Notes under the pieces: model-generated
The model's input: the letters and a program-made list of their open reading frames with translations, nothing else
The model's database searches: none
Told to the model about the DNA's origin: nothing
Part shown: positions 1 through 8,741 of the stretch, in pieces
Numbering within the stretch: the first letter of the stretch is position 1
Layout: each line of letters opens with the position of its first letter
Program-made: the position numbers and the translations under genes
Source of the DNA: Chitinophaga tropicalis
GTDB lineage: Bacteria > Bacteroidota > Bacteroidia > Chitinophagales > Chitinophagaceae
Reading direction: 5' to 3'
NCBI RefSeq assembly: GCF_009758205.1
Contig: NZ_WRXN01000003.1
Span: forward strand, 124,001 to 188,000
Length of the DNA stretch: 64,000 bases

Positions 1-2
1 CA

Positions 3-3000
3 GTATCGGCTGTTGCTCCCGGTCATGTTCCATCCGCAGCAGTGCAACCTGCGGCGTTACAGATGAAGGAGAAGGAGTTGAAGAAGGAAGAAGAGGTGGC
101 AGGAGAGGAGAAGAAGGTACAGCGTAAGCCTATCTTTGATAGTCTTGCAGACCCTCCGGATGACCAGATACGGCGTAAACCGAATGAAGGAGACGCTCCT
201 AAGGAAAGTACTTCAAATATTGAAAAGAGGCTGCAGAGTACTAAGGGCTCTGGCGCTCCATTACCGGCAGATACGAAGACAGCCATGGAGTCTAACATTG
301 GCGCAGATTTCAGTAAGGTAAGAGTGCATACAGGTAACGAAGCAGCCTCACTGAGTAATGACCTGCAGGCGCAGGCCTTCACGCATGGTAATGATATTTA
401 TTTTAACGAAGGGAAATATGATACTGCCAGTAGCACCGGAAGGCATCTGCTGGCGCATGAGCTGACCCATACAGTACAGCAGGGTGCTGCTGTGCAGAAG
501 AAAGAAATAATACAACGCGTACCCGATGCCGGAGCACCGCCTACAGCTGCTTCCGGCGAAGTGGTGAATATATCTTCCGGAGCGTTCAATCCTTCCGAGA
601 ACCTGAAAGAAGTGATCAGAGCGAGTAAGAGAAAAGGAGTAGATGTTAATATCAGCGGTGGTAACCTGGCTGGTACCGGTGTGATAAAGGTGCGGGAGAA
701 GGAAGGTGTACTGGAAAGTATAAAGAACGCATATCTGCCGTTAAATATGCCGATGTTCAGCGCCGCCAGTCCTATGCTGGCTATCCGCCTGGATAACGGG
801 CAGATAAGTGGTTTTGCCACTATAGGGCAGAATGATCATATCGATACAATTCCTAAATGGCTGACTAAGCATGGTAAGGAACTGAGCTGGCTGACCGGCA
901 TTGATGTTGCCGGCATGGCTGCGCAGTTTACCAATAAATTTGAAACCGGCGCCTTTACATTTACACTTAGCGGAGTAGATGTAAAAGTGGGTGGTTTTGC
1001 TTCTGCCAAGCTGGACTTTGGTTTTGTGAATATGCAGCCTACGGCGCATGTAATAGCAAATATGGATATCAAGGGTGTGGTGAAGAGCAATCTTGATATT
1101 AATCTTAAGGAAGGTAAGCTGTCTGGCGAAGGGCAGTTTGGCGTAGATTATAAATCTTTCTCCGGTAATATTGAGGCGAAGTTCCTGGATGGCGTGCTGG
1201 ATGTTAAAGGGCAGGTAGGCTACTCGGGCGATCGTCTCAGTGGTTCTATCATGCTGATCATGACCGATAAGGCCACGGCAGATAATTTCGCTGTGAGCCA
1301 GGTAGGTAAGGGCAAAGCAGAAGATGCTGTCTTACCTGAATCAGTACCTCCGGCAGAAGGAAAAGGTGAACGTGCGCTGGCGGGTATGGGTACCCTTACT
1401 TTCAACCTGACGGAATGGTTTGCAGGTACAGTGAATGTGATAGTTGATGGTAAGGGATTTGTGACGGTAGTAGGTAAGATAGCTCCGCCTAAAGAGATCA
1501 TTCTCTTTGAACAGAAAGATTATATTAAAGAGCTGTTTAAATTCGAAGCCAGGGCTTCCTATGGTATTCCTGTAGTGGGTAATGTCTTCGTATTTGCTAA
1601 TATAGGATTGAGCGCCCTGGCTAAAGTTGGTCCGGCGAAGATCTACAATATTGAAGTGAATGGTACTTATTCCAATAACCCGGATATTGCCAGAGAGATA
1701 TCCCTCTCAGGTTCTCTTAACATGTCAGCATATGCAGGTCTGCGACTGCGTGCGGAAGGTGGTGCTGGCCTTGAATTACTGGGCCATGATCTGAAGATAG
1801 GCGTTGGCGTTAATGCAGATGCCGGTGTGAAAGGATATGTAGATGCCCGTCCGACTATAGGTTACCGTGATCCGGGAGAATTCTTCTTCAAAGGTCATAT
1901 GGAGATAGCGGCGCAGCCGTTCCTGGGACTGAGTGGCGATCTGTTTGTGGAAATAGATAGTCCGTGGTGGTCGCCATTACCTGATAAGAAATGGACCTGG
2001 CCGATAGGCGCCCTGGAATATCCGTTGCCGGGTGAGTTTGGCATTGGCGCTGATATGGAATATGTACTTGGTTCCGGTAAGGTGCCTGAAGTGACTTTCA
2101 GCGAAGCTAAATTTGATGGCGCTAAGTTCATGACAGACCTGGTGGATGATCATGTGCCACAGAAGAGTGGTGGTGGTAAGGGAGATAAGCAGGGTAAATT
2201 TGTGGATGGAGGCGCTGCCGCTCCGCCGGCAGAAGCTAAAGGCACTCCGCCGCCAGCGGCGCCTGGTAAGCCTGCTCCGGCTCCTGAGCCAGGAAAAGGC
2301 GGTGGTAAGGGTAAAGGCAAGGATAAAGATAAAGGCAAAGAAAATCCTGAAGAGCTGAAGAACTTTGCGGCGGCTATGAAGCAGGCGAAGACGCTGGAAA
2401 GCCGTAAGCCGATGACACGGGCAGAGATAACAACAGAGGTGGATAAGATCAAGAAGCAGCATAATGTGCAGGGCATTAGCTTTGCACCGAAAGGGAATGA
2501 TCTGTGGATCATTACAGGTACGATAAATGGTAAGCCGAATAAGGATACGGTGAAGGTGAAGGCGGATAGGCAGCCGGGAGATGATAAAGATGATGCAAAA
2601 GATAAGGAGAAGGAGAAACTCCTGGCGGATGGTATGAAGGCGCTGATAAAAGAAGATGATACGACAGCCGGAGGCGATGATGCGCTTACTAAGGAAGAGG
2701 CGCAGAAGGTGGCTGATAAGGTTGAAAAATCGCAGGATAAAGCATTTAAATCAATTACACCGGTAGAAAAAGATGGTCACTGGAGGTATGATTATATACA
2801 GAGAACGTTGTCGCCGCCGGCAAGTAAAGTGGCCACGACGCCAACAATCCCTCCTGAATTTAAGGAAGGCGCTTACATCAATTTTGGCGGGCAGATATAT
2901 CTGATCACGAAGATGATGGTAGGTGAGGATAAGATAAATATCCTGGATGTGAGGGATATCCGTAAGAACAAGAATAAGAAGCCTGAAAAAGGTAAGCTGA

Positions 3001-3647
3001 AGCTGGATGATGAGAAGACGCTGAAGCTGAGTATTGTAGTCAGTAAAGGTATTATAACGGAGTATAACGATCCTATTCCTGCTGTGAGGAAATTCCCGGC
3101 AAGCTGGGGAAGTGCAGGATCTGAAAGTGTCCGTAAGTATCTTTATGAGTACAGACATCCGTGGGATAATAAACAGAAGCAGATGATAGCACATCCTGCA
3201 AGGGGAGTCACGCCTTTGCTTGACATAGCAAAAATTGCACAGGATAAAGCGTTGAAGGGCGATGATACAGAATGGAAACAGATCAAGAAACATGATCCTA
3301 CAAATACTAATCCTAATGACCCGATCATGATCGTGGACTGGGATGCTGATTTTAAAACCTGGAAGCCGGATCCTTCTATATTTACTGTAGACCATATTAA
3401 AGATCTGGGTGGGTTGTGGACAGCAGAAGGATATAATACGGATGATGTTAAAAGAGGAGATCATGTGGTGGGCGATAATAACCTGAGGGTGATCACTCAA
3501 AGGCATAACAGTAAGAAAAAAGGTAAAAATTACAGTATGTTCGTTGGCCCTGACTTTACCAGTGTGATAGCAGATGGTGGCATACGCGGTGCAAAAACGA
3601 TCACCGGGCCTGGTGGTAAAGGTGGAGCGGCAGAACCTTTCCTGTAA
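3..3647 (+). CDS. DUF4157 eCIS cargo-type protein with C-terminal HNH-like nuclease domain (5' end outside window)
   Basis: The frame is open to the left edge, so the true start lies upstream; the first in-window start is a GTG at 42, and residues are counted from it. A DUF4157 domain (about residues 73-150) ends in the zinc-peptidase-like HELTH motif (139-143) followed by VQQGAA. This domain is a known marker of extracellular contractile injection system (eCIS) loci. A long beta-rich, glycine-rich middle and a Lys/Pro/Gly-rich linker (about 715-790) follow. The last 100 residues carry an HNH-like pattern: DH at 1117-1118, a GDNNLR segment around 1147, and HN at 1155-1156 in a lysine-rich context. 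I infer a loaded or secreted polymorphic toxin. The WD40 gene follows after 13 bp and the rest of the cluster is co-directional. The DUF4157 call is strong; the nuclease call rests on motif spacing only. Confidence 0.8.
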   Translation, partial: VSAVAPGHVPSAAVQPAALQMKEKELKKEEEVAGEEKKVQRKPIFDSLADPPDDQIRRKPNEGDAPKESTSNIEKRLQSTKGSGAPLPADTKTAMESNIGADFSKVRVHTGNEAASLSNDLQAQAFTHGNDIYFNEGKYDTASSTGRHLLAHELTHTVQQGAAVQKKEIIQRVPDAGAPPTAASGEVVNISSGAFNPSENLKEVIRASKRKGVDVNISGGNLAGTGVIKVREKEGVLESIKNAYLPLNMPMFSAASPMLAIRLDNGQISGFATIGQNDHIDTIPKWLTKHGKELSWLTGIDVAGMAAQFTNKFETGAFTFTLSGVDVKVGGFASAKLDFGFVNMQPTAHVIANMDIKGVVKSNLDINLKEGKLSGEGQFGVDYKSFSGNIEAKFLDGVLDVKGQVGYSGDRLSGSIMLIMTDKATADNFAVSQVGKGKAEDAVLPESVPPAEGKGERALAGMGTLTFNLTEWFAGTVNVIVDGKGFVTVVGKIAPPKEIILFEQKDYIKELFKFEARASYGIPVVGNVFVFANIGLSALAKVGPAKIYNIEVNGTYSNNPDIAREISLSGSLNMSAYAGLRLRAEGGAGLELLGHDLKIGVGVNADAGVKGYVDARPTIGYRDPGEFFFKGHMEIAAQPFLGLSGDLFVEIDSPWWSPLPDKKWTWPIGALEYPLPGEFGIGADMEYVLGSGKVPEVTFSEAKFDGAKFMTDLVDDHVPQKSGGGKGDKQGKFVDGGAAAPPAEAKGTPPPAAPGKPAPAPEPGKGGGKGKGKDKDKGKENPEELKNFAAAMKQAKTLESRKPMTRAEITTEVDKIKKQHNVQGISFAPKGNDLWIITGTINGKPNKDTVKVKADRQPGDDKDDAKDKEKEKLLADGMKALIKEDDTTAGGDDALTKEEAQKVADKVEKSQDKAFKSITPVEKDGHWRYDYIQRTLSPPASKVATTPTIPPEFKEGAYINFGGQIYLITKMMVGEDKINILDVRDIRKNKNKKPEKGKLKLDDEKTLKLSIVVSKGIITEYNDPIPAVRKFPASWGSAGSESVRKYLYEYRHPWDNKQKQMIAHPARGVTPLLDIAKIAQDKALKGDDTEWKQIKKHDPTNTNPNDPIMIVDWDADFKTWKPDPSIFTVDHIKDLGGLWTAEGYNTDDVKRGDHVVGDNNLRVITQRHNSKKKGKNYSMFVGPDFTSVIADGGIRGAKTITGPGGKGGAAEPFL

Positions 3648-3660
3648 AATATAAATTGAA

Positions 3661-4650
3661 ATGGAGCTCAATCTCAAAAACAAAGCAGCTGTTGTAAGCC
3701 TGGCGGTAAGTCCTGATGGTAAATGGCTGGCGATAGGCCAGATGGTTGATGAGGATCTCAGCGCCCCTCTGAGTATCTGGAATACAGATACCTGGAAGTG
3801 TGTTGCTACTGTTGAAAAAGATCAGCCTTTTGGTATACGCAGTCTTTCGTTTAACCGGCATAGCAACAGGCTTGCATATGTTCCTTCTGGCTGGCATGAG
3901 GTGAGATTCTTTAATATGAATGATCTGGCTACAGAGCTGGAAATGGGCTTCCAGGGAGCCAGCCAGGTGCGTTATGCGGCTAATAAAGACCTGTTAATTG
4001 TAGTGAGTGAACAGGTTTCGGTACTGGATAACGAGGATGTGGAGATCTTTATATACAGGGATTATAAGGCGTATGAACATACAGAAGGACTATCGCCGGA
4101 ATTGTTTAAGGACTATTATAGAAATTCGGAGTGGATGGTAGAGGCTTCTTATGGTAATTTACCGGCAGTGGCTACCTTTTGTAAAGATGACAGTGCTGTT
4201 ATCATCACCGGTAATAATGATAACAAATTCTCGGTATATGATATTGAATCAGGTAAACTTATAGAACAGTATCCCGGTGGGGTTATACAGGCGCAGCAGA
4301 TAGAGATAGATTCGCAGGAGAAGCATTTGTTTCTTATCAGCCGGATGCCTTATGCAGATCTGCTCTGGGAGTTACCTTCGATGAAAAGATTGTTACCGCA
4401 ATACCTGAACGAGGATTATCAGGGTTCTTCCTGTTTCGCTTTTCATCCTTCGGGAAAGTATTTTGCGATTGGCGGGGCGGGAGGGAAGGTAGCCTTCAGG
4501 GACCTTGATACGGGCAAATTCCTGATGATGGAGGATATACATGAAGATGAGGTCAATGCTCTCCAGTTCAGCAAAGACGGAAAATTGCTGATTTCGGGGA
4601 GTGATGACGGAAAGGTTTTCATTACAGATATCTCAGAATATCTCACTTAA
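3661..4650 (+). CDS. WD40-repeat beta-propeller protein
   Basis: This 329-residue protein consists of WD40-like blades: repeated segments with a conserved SPDGKWLAIG-type strand, terminal WD/WN dipeptides (such as SIWNTD), and a final blade reading FSKDGKLLISGSDDGKVFI. There is no signal peptide or membrane segment, so it is probably cytoplasmic and acts by protein-protein contact. It starts 13 bp after the DUF4157/HNH-like protein and is followed 10 bp later by the ParA gene, so it is almost certainly in the same transcript. A role as chaperone, loading adaptor or immunity partner for the upstream effector is inference from position. The family gives no enzymatic activity. Confidence 0.8.
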   Translation: MELNLKNKAAVVSLAVSPDGKWLAIGQMVDEDLSAPLSIWNTDTWKCVATVEKDQPFGIRSLSFNRHSNRLAYVPSGWHEVRFFNMNDLATELEMGFQGASQVRYAANKDLLIVVSEQVSVLDNEDVEIFIYRDYKAYEHTEGLSPELFKDYYRNSEWMVEASYGNLPAVATFCKDDSAVIITGNNDNKFSVYDIESGKLIEQYPGGVIQAQQIEIDSQEKHLFLISRMPYADLLWELPSMKRLLPQYLNEDYQGSSCFAFHPSGKYFAIGGAGGKVAFRDLDTGKFLMMEDIHEDEVNALQFSKDGKLLISGSDDGKVFITDISEYLT

Positions 4651-4660
4651 CATTTACCCC

Positions 4661-5443
4661 ATGCTAACAATCTCTATCGCCATACAAAAGGGTGGTTCCG
4701 GCAAAACCACCACTGCACTAAACCTGGCCGCTGCCTTGCAGCGTTCCGGTCAAAAGGTACTGCTTATAGACCTTGACCCGCAAGCTAACCTGACCCAATC
4801 CATGGGCATTGCTGATGATTCATCATTCAGCATCTATGAATTACTGAAACAGGCGGCTTCCGGGGAAACGCTGGAAACAGAAAAGGCTATCATCAATACC
4901 GGTATCATTCCCCTGATTCCCGCTAACCTGGAGTTAGCCAGCGCTGAGCTGGAGCTTGTAAGCATGTATGGCAGAGAGCAGCTATTGAAACAGTTGTTAG
5001 GACAGTTGCCGGAGGAATATGATGTGGTAGTGGTTGATTGTCCGCCGGCAGTGGGGATGCTTACTGTGAACGCCCTTACCGCCAGCGATTATATTCTTAT
5101 GCCTTTGCAGGCAGAGTTCCTGCCGTTTAAAGGTGTGCAGCGTTTTATGAAGAATGTGCAGCTTATCAAAAAGCAGCTGAATAAAAAGCTGGAGGTGCTG
5201 GGCCTGGTGCTGACCAAATATGATGAGCATAAAAGCATGCACAGGCAGATACGCAGGCAGCTGGAAGATCTGTACCCTGGCCTGGTAATGGATACCGGCA
5301 TACGCAGTAATATTGCCCTGGCTAAAGCGCAGGAGCAGTTTAAAGATATATTCACGTTTGATAACAGTGCCAATGGCGCAAAAGACTACCGCTCACTGGC
5401 GGAAGAAGTTACCGCCCGTCTTTCCGCTGTGGCATCCCATTAA
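4661..5443 (+). CDS. ParA/MinD-type partition ATPase (orphan, no ParB nearby)
   Basis: A 260-residue ParA/Soj-type P-loop ATPase. The deviant Walker A motif KGGSGKTT is at residues 10-17 with the signature lysine present. LLIDLDPQANLT follows (Walker A'/switch region), then VVVDCPPAVG (Walker B). I chose the ATG at 4661, immediately before TISIAIQKGG; an in-frame start at 4601 overlaps the WD40 gene and adds no family sequence. No ParB or parS-like gene is adjacent. Orphan ParA proteins of the McdA type are known to position protein complexes on the nucleoid, so positioning of the injection system or its cargo is a reasonable inference. It lies 10 bp after the WD40 gene and 11 bp before the second DUF4157 gene. 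Confidence 0.9.
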   Translation: MLTISIAIQKGGSGKTTTALNLAAALQRSGQKVLLIDLDPQANLTQSMGIADDSSFSIYELLKQAASGETLETEKAIINTGIIPLIPANLELASAELELVSMYGREQLLKQLLGQLPEEYDVVVVDCPPAVGMLTVNALTASDYILMPLQAEFLPFKGVQRFMKNVQLIKKQLNKKLEVLGLVLTKYDEHKSMHRQIRRQLEDLYPGLVMDTGIRSNIALAKAQEQFKDIFTFDNSANGAKDYRSLAEEVTARLSAVASH

Positions 5444-5454
5444 AACCGGTAGAT

Positions 5455-6873
5455 ATGAAAAGTAATAGTCGTCGCTATCGCAGACATCGCAACCCGGAGG
5501 CGCAGGACAAGAAAGAAACCCCGTTTTTCAGTCCCCGGCAAAAGGAGATACAAACCAAGGAAGATGCTTTCTTTCAGCCTAAGCTGGCTGTTGGTCAGCC
5601 GGGTGATTCATATGAGCGGGAGGCGGATGCTGTTGCCAGCAGGGTAGTGGATCAGCATCCGGCGAAAGGGAGTCCTGTGCAGCGGAAGGAGATATCCACC
5701 GTACAGGCTATGCCTGAAAAGAAAGAGGAGGAGAAGGTGCAGAAGAAGGGCGCTGGCGATAAGAAGGAAGAGGAGAAGCCTTTGCAGAAGAGGGATGAAC
5801 CGGGAAAGAAGGAGGAAGAGAAACCGTTGCAGAAGAAAGACGATCCCGGTAAGAAAGAGGAAGAGAAACCTTTGCAGAAGAAGGATGATCCTGGTAAGAA
5901 AGAGGAAGAGAAGCCTTTGCAGAAGAAGGAAGAGCCGGAGAAGAAGTTACCGGCTGATGAGAAGCTGAAGAAGGAAGAAGAGGGGAAACCGGGCGTAATG
6001 ACAAAAGAAAGCCCTTCTCTGGGAAGGCAGCAGGCTAATGAGGACCTGGCTGGCCGGTTAAAGGAACAACGTAGTAAGGGCAATCCGCTGCCTGCCGATG
6101 TTTATAATGAAATGAGCAGTGCTATTGGAGCGGACTTCAGCAATGTACGCATCCATACAGATGATAAAGCAGCACAACTGAACTCAGAGCTGGGGGCGCA
6201 GGCTTTTACTCATGGTAATGACGTTTATTTTAACAGTGGAAAATACGATACGGAATCTACAGCCGGCAAACGCCTGCTGGCGCATGAGCTGACGCATGTA
6301 GTGCAGCAGGGAGCGGCTCCGGCGGTTGTTCCTGGTGTGCAGCGGAAGAAGGGTTCTTCGGCGCCGAAAAAAGAGAAGCCTCCTGAAACATCAAGAGTAG
6401 CCGAGCTGCGGTCAGGAGGTTTTACGTTTATAGATAAGCCCGACAGGAAGGCTGGTAAGAAGGATAAGATACCTGGTAACAGGGCCAAGACTATGTTCAA
6501 AATGCCTGGAGAGCCTGTGCCTGTAAAGAATAAGGACGGGTTGATTGAAAGTGTTACCATCCCCAGGGTAATTGAAATGGAAACTATTTACGGGTCCAGG
6601 GTAACGGCCGGTAGCACTTCCGGCTATGGCAGGGGATTTATTCGATCGGATAAGGATGCACACAATGATAGCCTGGGTTTCCATGAAGGGCATCATAAGC
6701 AGGATTTCAGGGATTTTGTGGATGCAGAAAAATTCCCGGAGATCGTGATAGATTCGCCTATTACTGAGACTGAGTATGAAAAGAGGAAAAAGGAGTGGTA
6801 TGCTGCACGGAAGAAATTTGCTAAACGTATGCAGAAATACAGTATAAAGACAACGGATGAAGCTAAAGATTAA
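5455..6873 (+). CDS. DUF4157 eCIS cargo-type protein with C-terminal HExxH putative peptidase domain
   Basis: A 472-residue protein with the usual eCIS-associated architecture. Its basic N-terminus is followed by FFQPKLAVGQPGDSYEREAD (about 39-58), a typical lead-in of DUF4157 proteins. Next come four 15-residue Lys/Glu-rich repeats (103-162) and a DUF4157 domain (about 210-287) with HELTH at 277-281. The C-terminal 150 residues are unrelated to the upstream DUF4157 protein and contain a second HExxH, HEGHH at 410-414, in the context LGFHEGHHKQDF. That suggests a zinc-dependent effector domain, which is inference. The gene lies 11 bp after parA and 6 bp before the AAA+ gene. The repeats probably make an extended, disordered linker. 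Confidence 0.85.
   Translation: MKSNSRRYRRHRNPEAQDKKETPFFSPRQKEIQTKEDAFFQPKLAVGQPGDSYEREADAVASRVVDQHPAKGSPVQRKEISTVQAMPEKKEEEKVQKKGAGDKKEEEKPLQKRDEPGKKEEEKPLQKKDDPGKKEEEKPLQKKDDPGKKEEEKPLQKKEEPEKKLPADEKLKKEEEGKPGVMTKESPSLGRQQANEDLAGRLKEQRSKGNPLPADVYNEMSSAIGADFSNVRIHTDDKAAQLNSELGAQAFTHGNDVYFNSGKYDTESTAGKRLLAHELTHVVQQGAAPAVVPGVQRKKGSSAPKKEKPPETSRVAELRSGGFTFIDKPDRKAGKKDKIPGNRAKTMFKMPGEPVPVKNKDGLIESVTIPRVIEMETIYGSRVTAGSTSGYGRGFIRSDKDAHNDSLGFHEGHHKQDFRDFVDAEKFPEIVIDSPITETEYEKRKKEWYAARKKFAKRMQKYSIKTTDEAKD
5761..5940 (+). repeat. Four in-frame 45-bp tandem repeats
   Basis: Four consecutive 45-bp units inside the second DUF4157 gene encode KKEEEKPLQK followed by a variable acidic PG spacer. The central two units are identical at protein level (KKEEEKPLQKKDDPG) and a degenerate 14-residue copy precedes them. 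The array keeps frame, so copy number could change by slippage without breaking the protein. Confidence 0.9.
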
Positions 6874-6879
6874 GATACT

Positions 6880-8250
6880 ATGATGGATCAGACTAAGAAT
6901 GCCACGGTCCTGCAGGAATACCTGAACTGGTTGCATGAGAAGATGAGAAACAGGCTGATAGCGTATTTCAGGCCGGATGTGGCTAATGCAGAAGAGCCAC
7001 CGGCCGATGTTAATCCTTCCTGGCCGGAGGCGCCGCTGGTGAAATTCATTGCCGATAATGAGCTGTCAGAGAACGAGCAGTTGTTGCTAATCATGGCGTT
7101 AGCTCCACATGTCAACGCTGTTTTTTTTGAAGAGCTGATCAATGAGAACCTGGTAGATAAAGGTGATTTTCCGCTGATAGGTTGTGTGAAGGGCTCACAG
7201 TTCCGCGGACTGCTTCCGACAGGGGAGACCTTCCTTTTCCTCCTGGCAGGTTTTGACCTGGGAGAACGTATCAAGGTCATGGAACTGCTCACTGAGACCC
7301 ATTTCTTTGCCAAACGGCAGGTATTATGGCTGGAAGCTCCGCCGGAAGGAGAGCCGGCTATGAGCGGAAAGATCGTTCTCTCGCAGGAATACATTGACCT
7401 CTTCCTTACCGGTGGTTATGCCAAGCCCCGCTTTGGCAGCGACTTCCCGGCTGAAAGCATCACTACACCGCTGGACTGGCAAGATCTTGTGCTCAATACG
7501 CAGACCATGGAGCAGCTGAAGGAGCTGAAGAAATGGTTACGCCTGAAGGACCAGCTTATTGCTACCAATAAACGCCTGAAGCCTGGTTACAGGGCGCTGT
7601 TTTACGGTCCGCCGGGTACGGGTAAGACCCTGTCCGCCTGTCTGCTGGGCAAACGTGATCCTGCTGATGACCCCGAAGAAGGCTGGCAGGAGATAGATGT
7701 GTTCCGTATTGACCTCTCGCTCGTTGTTTCCAAGTTCATCGGTGAGACGGAGAAGAACCTGTCCCGCCTGTTCGATAAAGCAGAACATAAGAACTGGATA
7801 CTGTTCTTTGATGAAGCAGATGCTTTATTCGGCAAGCGTACCAATATCCGCGATGCGCACGATAAATATGCCAACCAGGAGATCGCTTACCTGCTACAGC
7901 GTATAGAGAACTATAACGGTCTGGTGATCCTGGCCTCCAACTTCCGCAATAATATAGATCCTGCGTTCTCCCGGAGGTTCCAGTCTATTATCCAGTTCCC
8001 GATGCCGAATCAGAGCGAAAGGTTGCAGTTGTGGAAGATGATACTGCCGGATGAGATGATGTCACGGGAAGGTATACTTGAAAAAATAGCTGCGACGTAT
8101 GAAATTTCCGGTGCTTCTATTATTAATATCGCTCAATATTGCTTTTTGAAGAATATGCAGGCGGATGGGAAAATATCGCTGATATCCGCTGCAGATATAG
8201 AAGAGGGAGTAATCAGGGAGTTTAATAAGGAAGGGAAAATTTACAAATGA
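6880..8250 (+). CDS. AAA+ ATPase of the eCIS locus (Afp15-like)
   Basis: A 456-residue single-AAA+ protein. The N-terminal 200 residues are a helical domain. Then come Walker A GPPGTGKT (243-250), Walker B ILFFDEADALFG (307-318), a sensor 1 region (LVILASNF) and an arginine-finger-like region (DPAFSRRFQ). AAA+ ATPases of this size next to DUF4157 genes are a standard component of eCIS loci such as Afp/PVC, where they act in assembly or loading. The start is the ATG at 6880, with a second ATG directly after it. It is the last gene of the left-hand cluster and is followed by the tRNA-Lys. Membership of the eCIS group rests on context and architecture. Confidence 0.88.
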   Translation: MMDQTKNATVLQEYLNWLHEKMRNRLIAYFRPDVANAEEPPADVNPSWPEAPLVKFIADNELSENEQLLLIMALAPHVNAVFFEELINENLVDKGDFPLIGCVKGSQFRGLLPTGETFLFLLAGFDLGERIKVMELLTETHFFAKRQVLWLEAPPEGEPAMSGKIVLSQEYIDLFLTGGYAKPRFGSDFPAESITTPLDWQDLVLNTQTMEQLKELKKWLRLKDQLIATNKRLKPGYRALFYGPPGTGKTLSACLLGKRDPADDPEEGWQEIDVFRIDLSLVVSKFIGETEKNLSRLFDKAEHKNWILFFDEADALFGKRTNIRDAHDKYANQEIAYLLQRIENYNGLVILASNFRNNIDPAFSRRFQSIIQFPMPNQSERLQLWKMILPDEMMSREGILEKIAATYEISGASIINIAQYCFLKNMQADGKISLISAADIEEGVIREFNKEGKIYK

Positions 8251-8294
8251 GAAAAATTTTTATAAAAAAATTAGTGAATGATAAATGTTTGATG

Positions 8295-8302
8295 TAATAT
8301 TG
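8295..8302 (+). promoter_or_regulatory. Possible -7 element of the tRNA-Lys promoter
   Basis: The octamer TAATATTG matches the Bacteroidota -7 consensus TAnnTTTG at 7 of 8 positions. It lies 18 bp before the tRNA, a plausible distance. No clear TTG was found at -33. A short CCCC-TTC-GGGG hairpin sits between it and the tRNA. Confidence 0.3.
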
Positions 8303-8319
8303 CAGCCCCTTCGGGGAAT

Positions 8320-8392
8320 GATTCCGTAGCTCAGTTGGTAGAGCAATACACTTTTAATGTATGGGTCCTGGGTTCGAGTCCCAGCGGGATCA
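8320..8392 (+). tRNA. tRNA-Lys (anticodon TTT)
   Basis: A full cloverleaf can be drawn. The acceptor stem GATTCCG (8320-8326) pairs with CGGGATC (8385-8391), with one T-G wobble. The D arm is GCTC/GAGC, the anticodon stem ATACA/TGTAT encloses the loop CTTTTAA, and the T arm contains GGTTCGAGTCC. The anticodon at 8353-8355 is TTT. The discriminator base is A and the CCA tail is not encoded. tRNA genes are common integration sites, and accessory DNA begins just downstream, but I found no second copy of the 3' end in the window. Confidence 0.97.
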
Positions 8393-8406
8393 CTGGGAAG
8401 CTTATA

Positions 8407-8437
8407 AACCTCGCGCTAGTCGCGGGGTTTTGTTTTT
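8407..8437 (+). terminator. Rho-independent terminator after tRNA-Lys
   Basis: A nine-pair stem, AACCTCGCG with CGCGGGGTT (one T-G pair), has a 5-nt loop and is followed by TTGTTTTT. It lies 15 bp after the tRNA. Confidence 0.85.
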
Positions 8438-8741
8438 AGTTGAGTGTTTAGTCGAGTTTTTTTTGTATAACCCCGATTTCTTTCCCCATACTTTATACAG
8501 GTTAATCCGCTTTTACTAAGATACGTAAAATCCTTATTTAAAATTTTCATGTTCCCTAATGTTAACACGATTTTCTTTAAACAAAGAAGGGACAAATAAT
8601 TTTAGAGGGAGAGCAGTACGAGGCCTCAGTACTGTATCTTATAGTGGTCGGAGCTGCTGGTAAACAACAAAACTATGAAAAATTTGTATATTTATTCCTC
8701 TACCCAAATTGGGCCAATGAATTTAAATATTCTGACTATCA
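8438..8741. other. AT-rich intergenic region between tRNA-Lys and the AIPR gene
   Basis: No recognisable gene. A 28-codon ORF starting with ATG at 8675 overlaps the start of the AIPR gene and ends at 8761. It could be a leader peptide but has no supporting signal. The composition is clearly more AT-rich than the cluster to the left, consistent with an island boundary. Confidence 0.5.

Noticed and set aside
2751..3683. 310-codon minus-strand frame opposite the first DUF4157 gene
   Set aside because: A shadow of the AT-biased third positions of the + strand gene. The translation is Ile/Arg/Cys-rich without any motif, and the + strand frame carries HNH-like and DUF4157 motifs.
4601..4660. Longer start for the ParA gene
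   Set aside because: It overlaps the WD40 gene, and the ParA family begins directly at the ATG at 4661.
5652..6083. 143-codon minus-strand frame, Ser/Phe-rich, opposite the DUF4157 repeats
   Set aside because: It is the antisense of the Lys/Glu repeats. Its repetitive Ser/Phe/Gly translation follows from the opposite strand's codons and has no start context.
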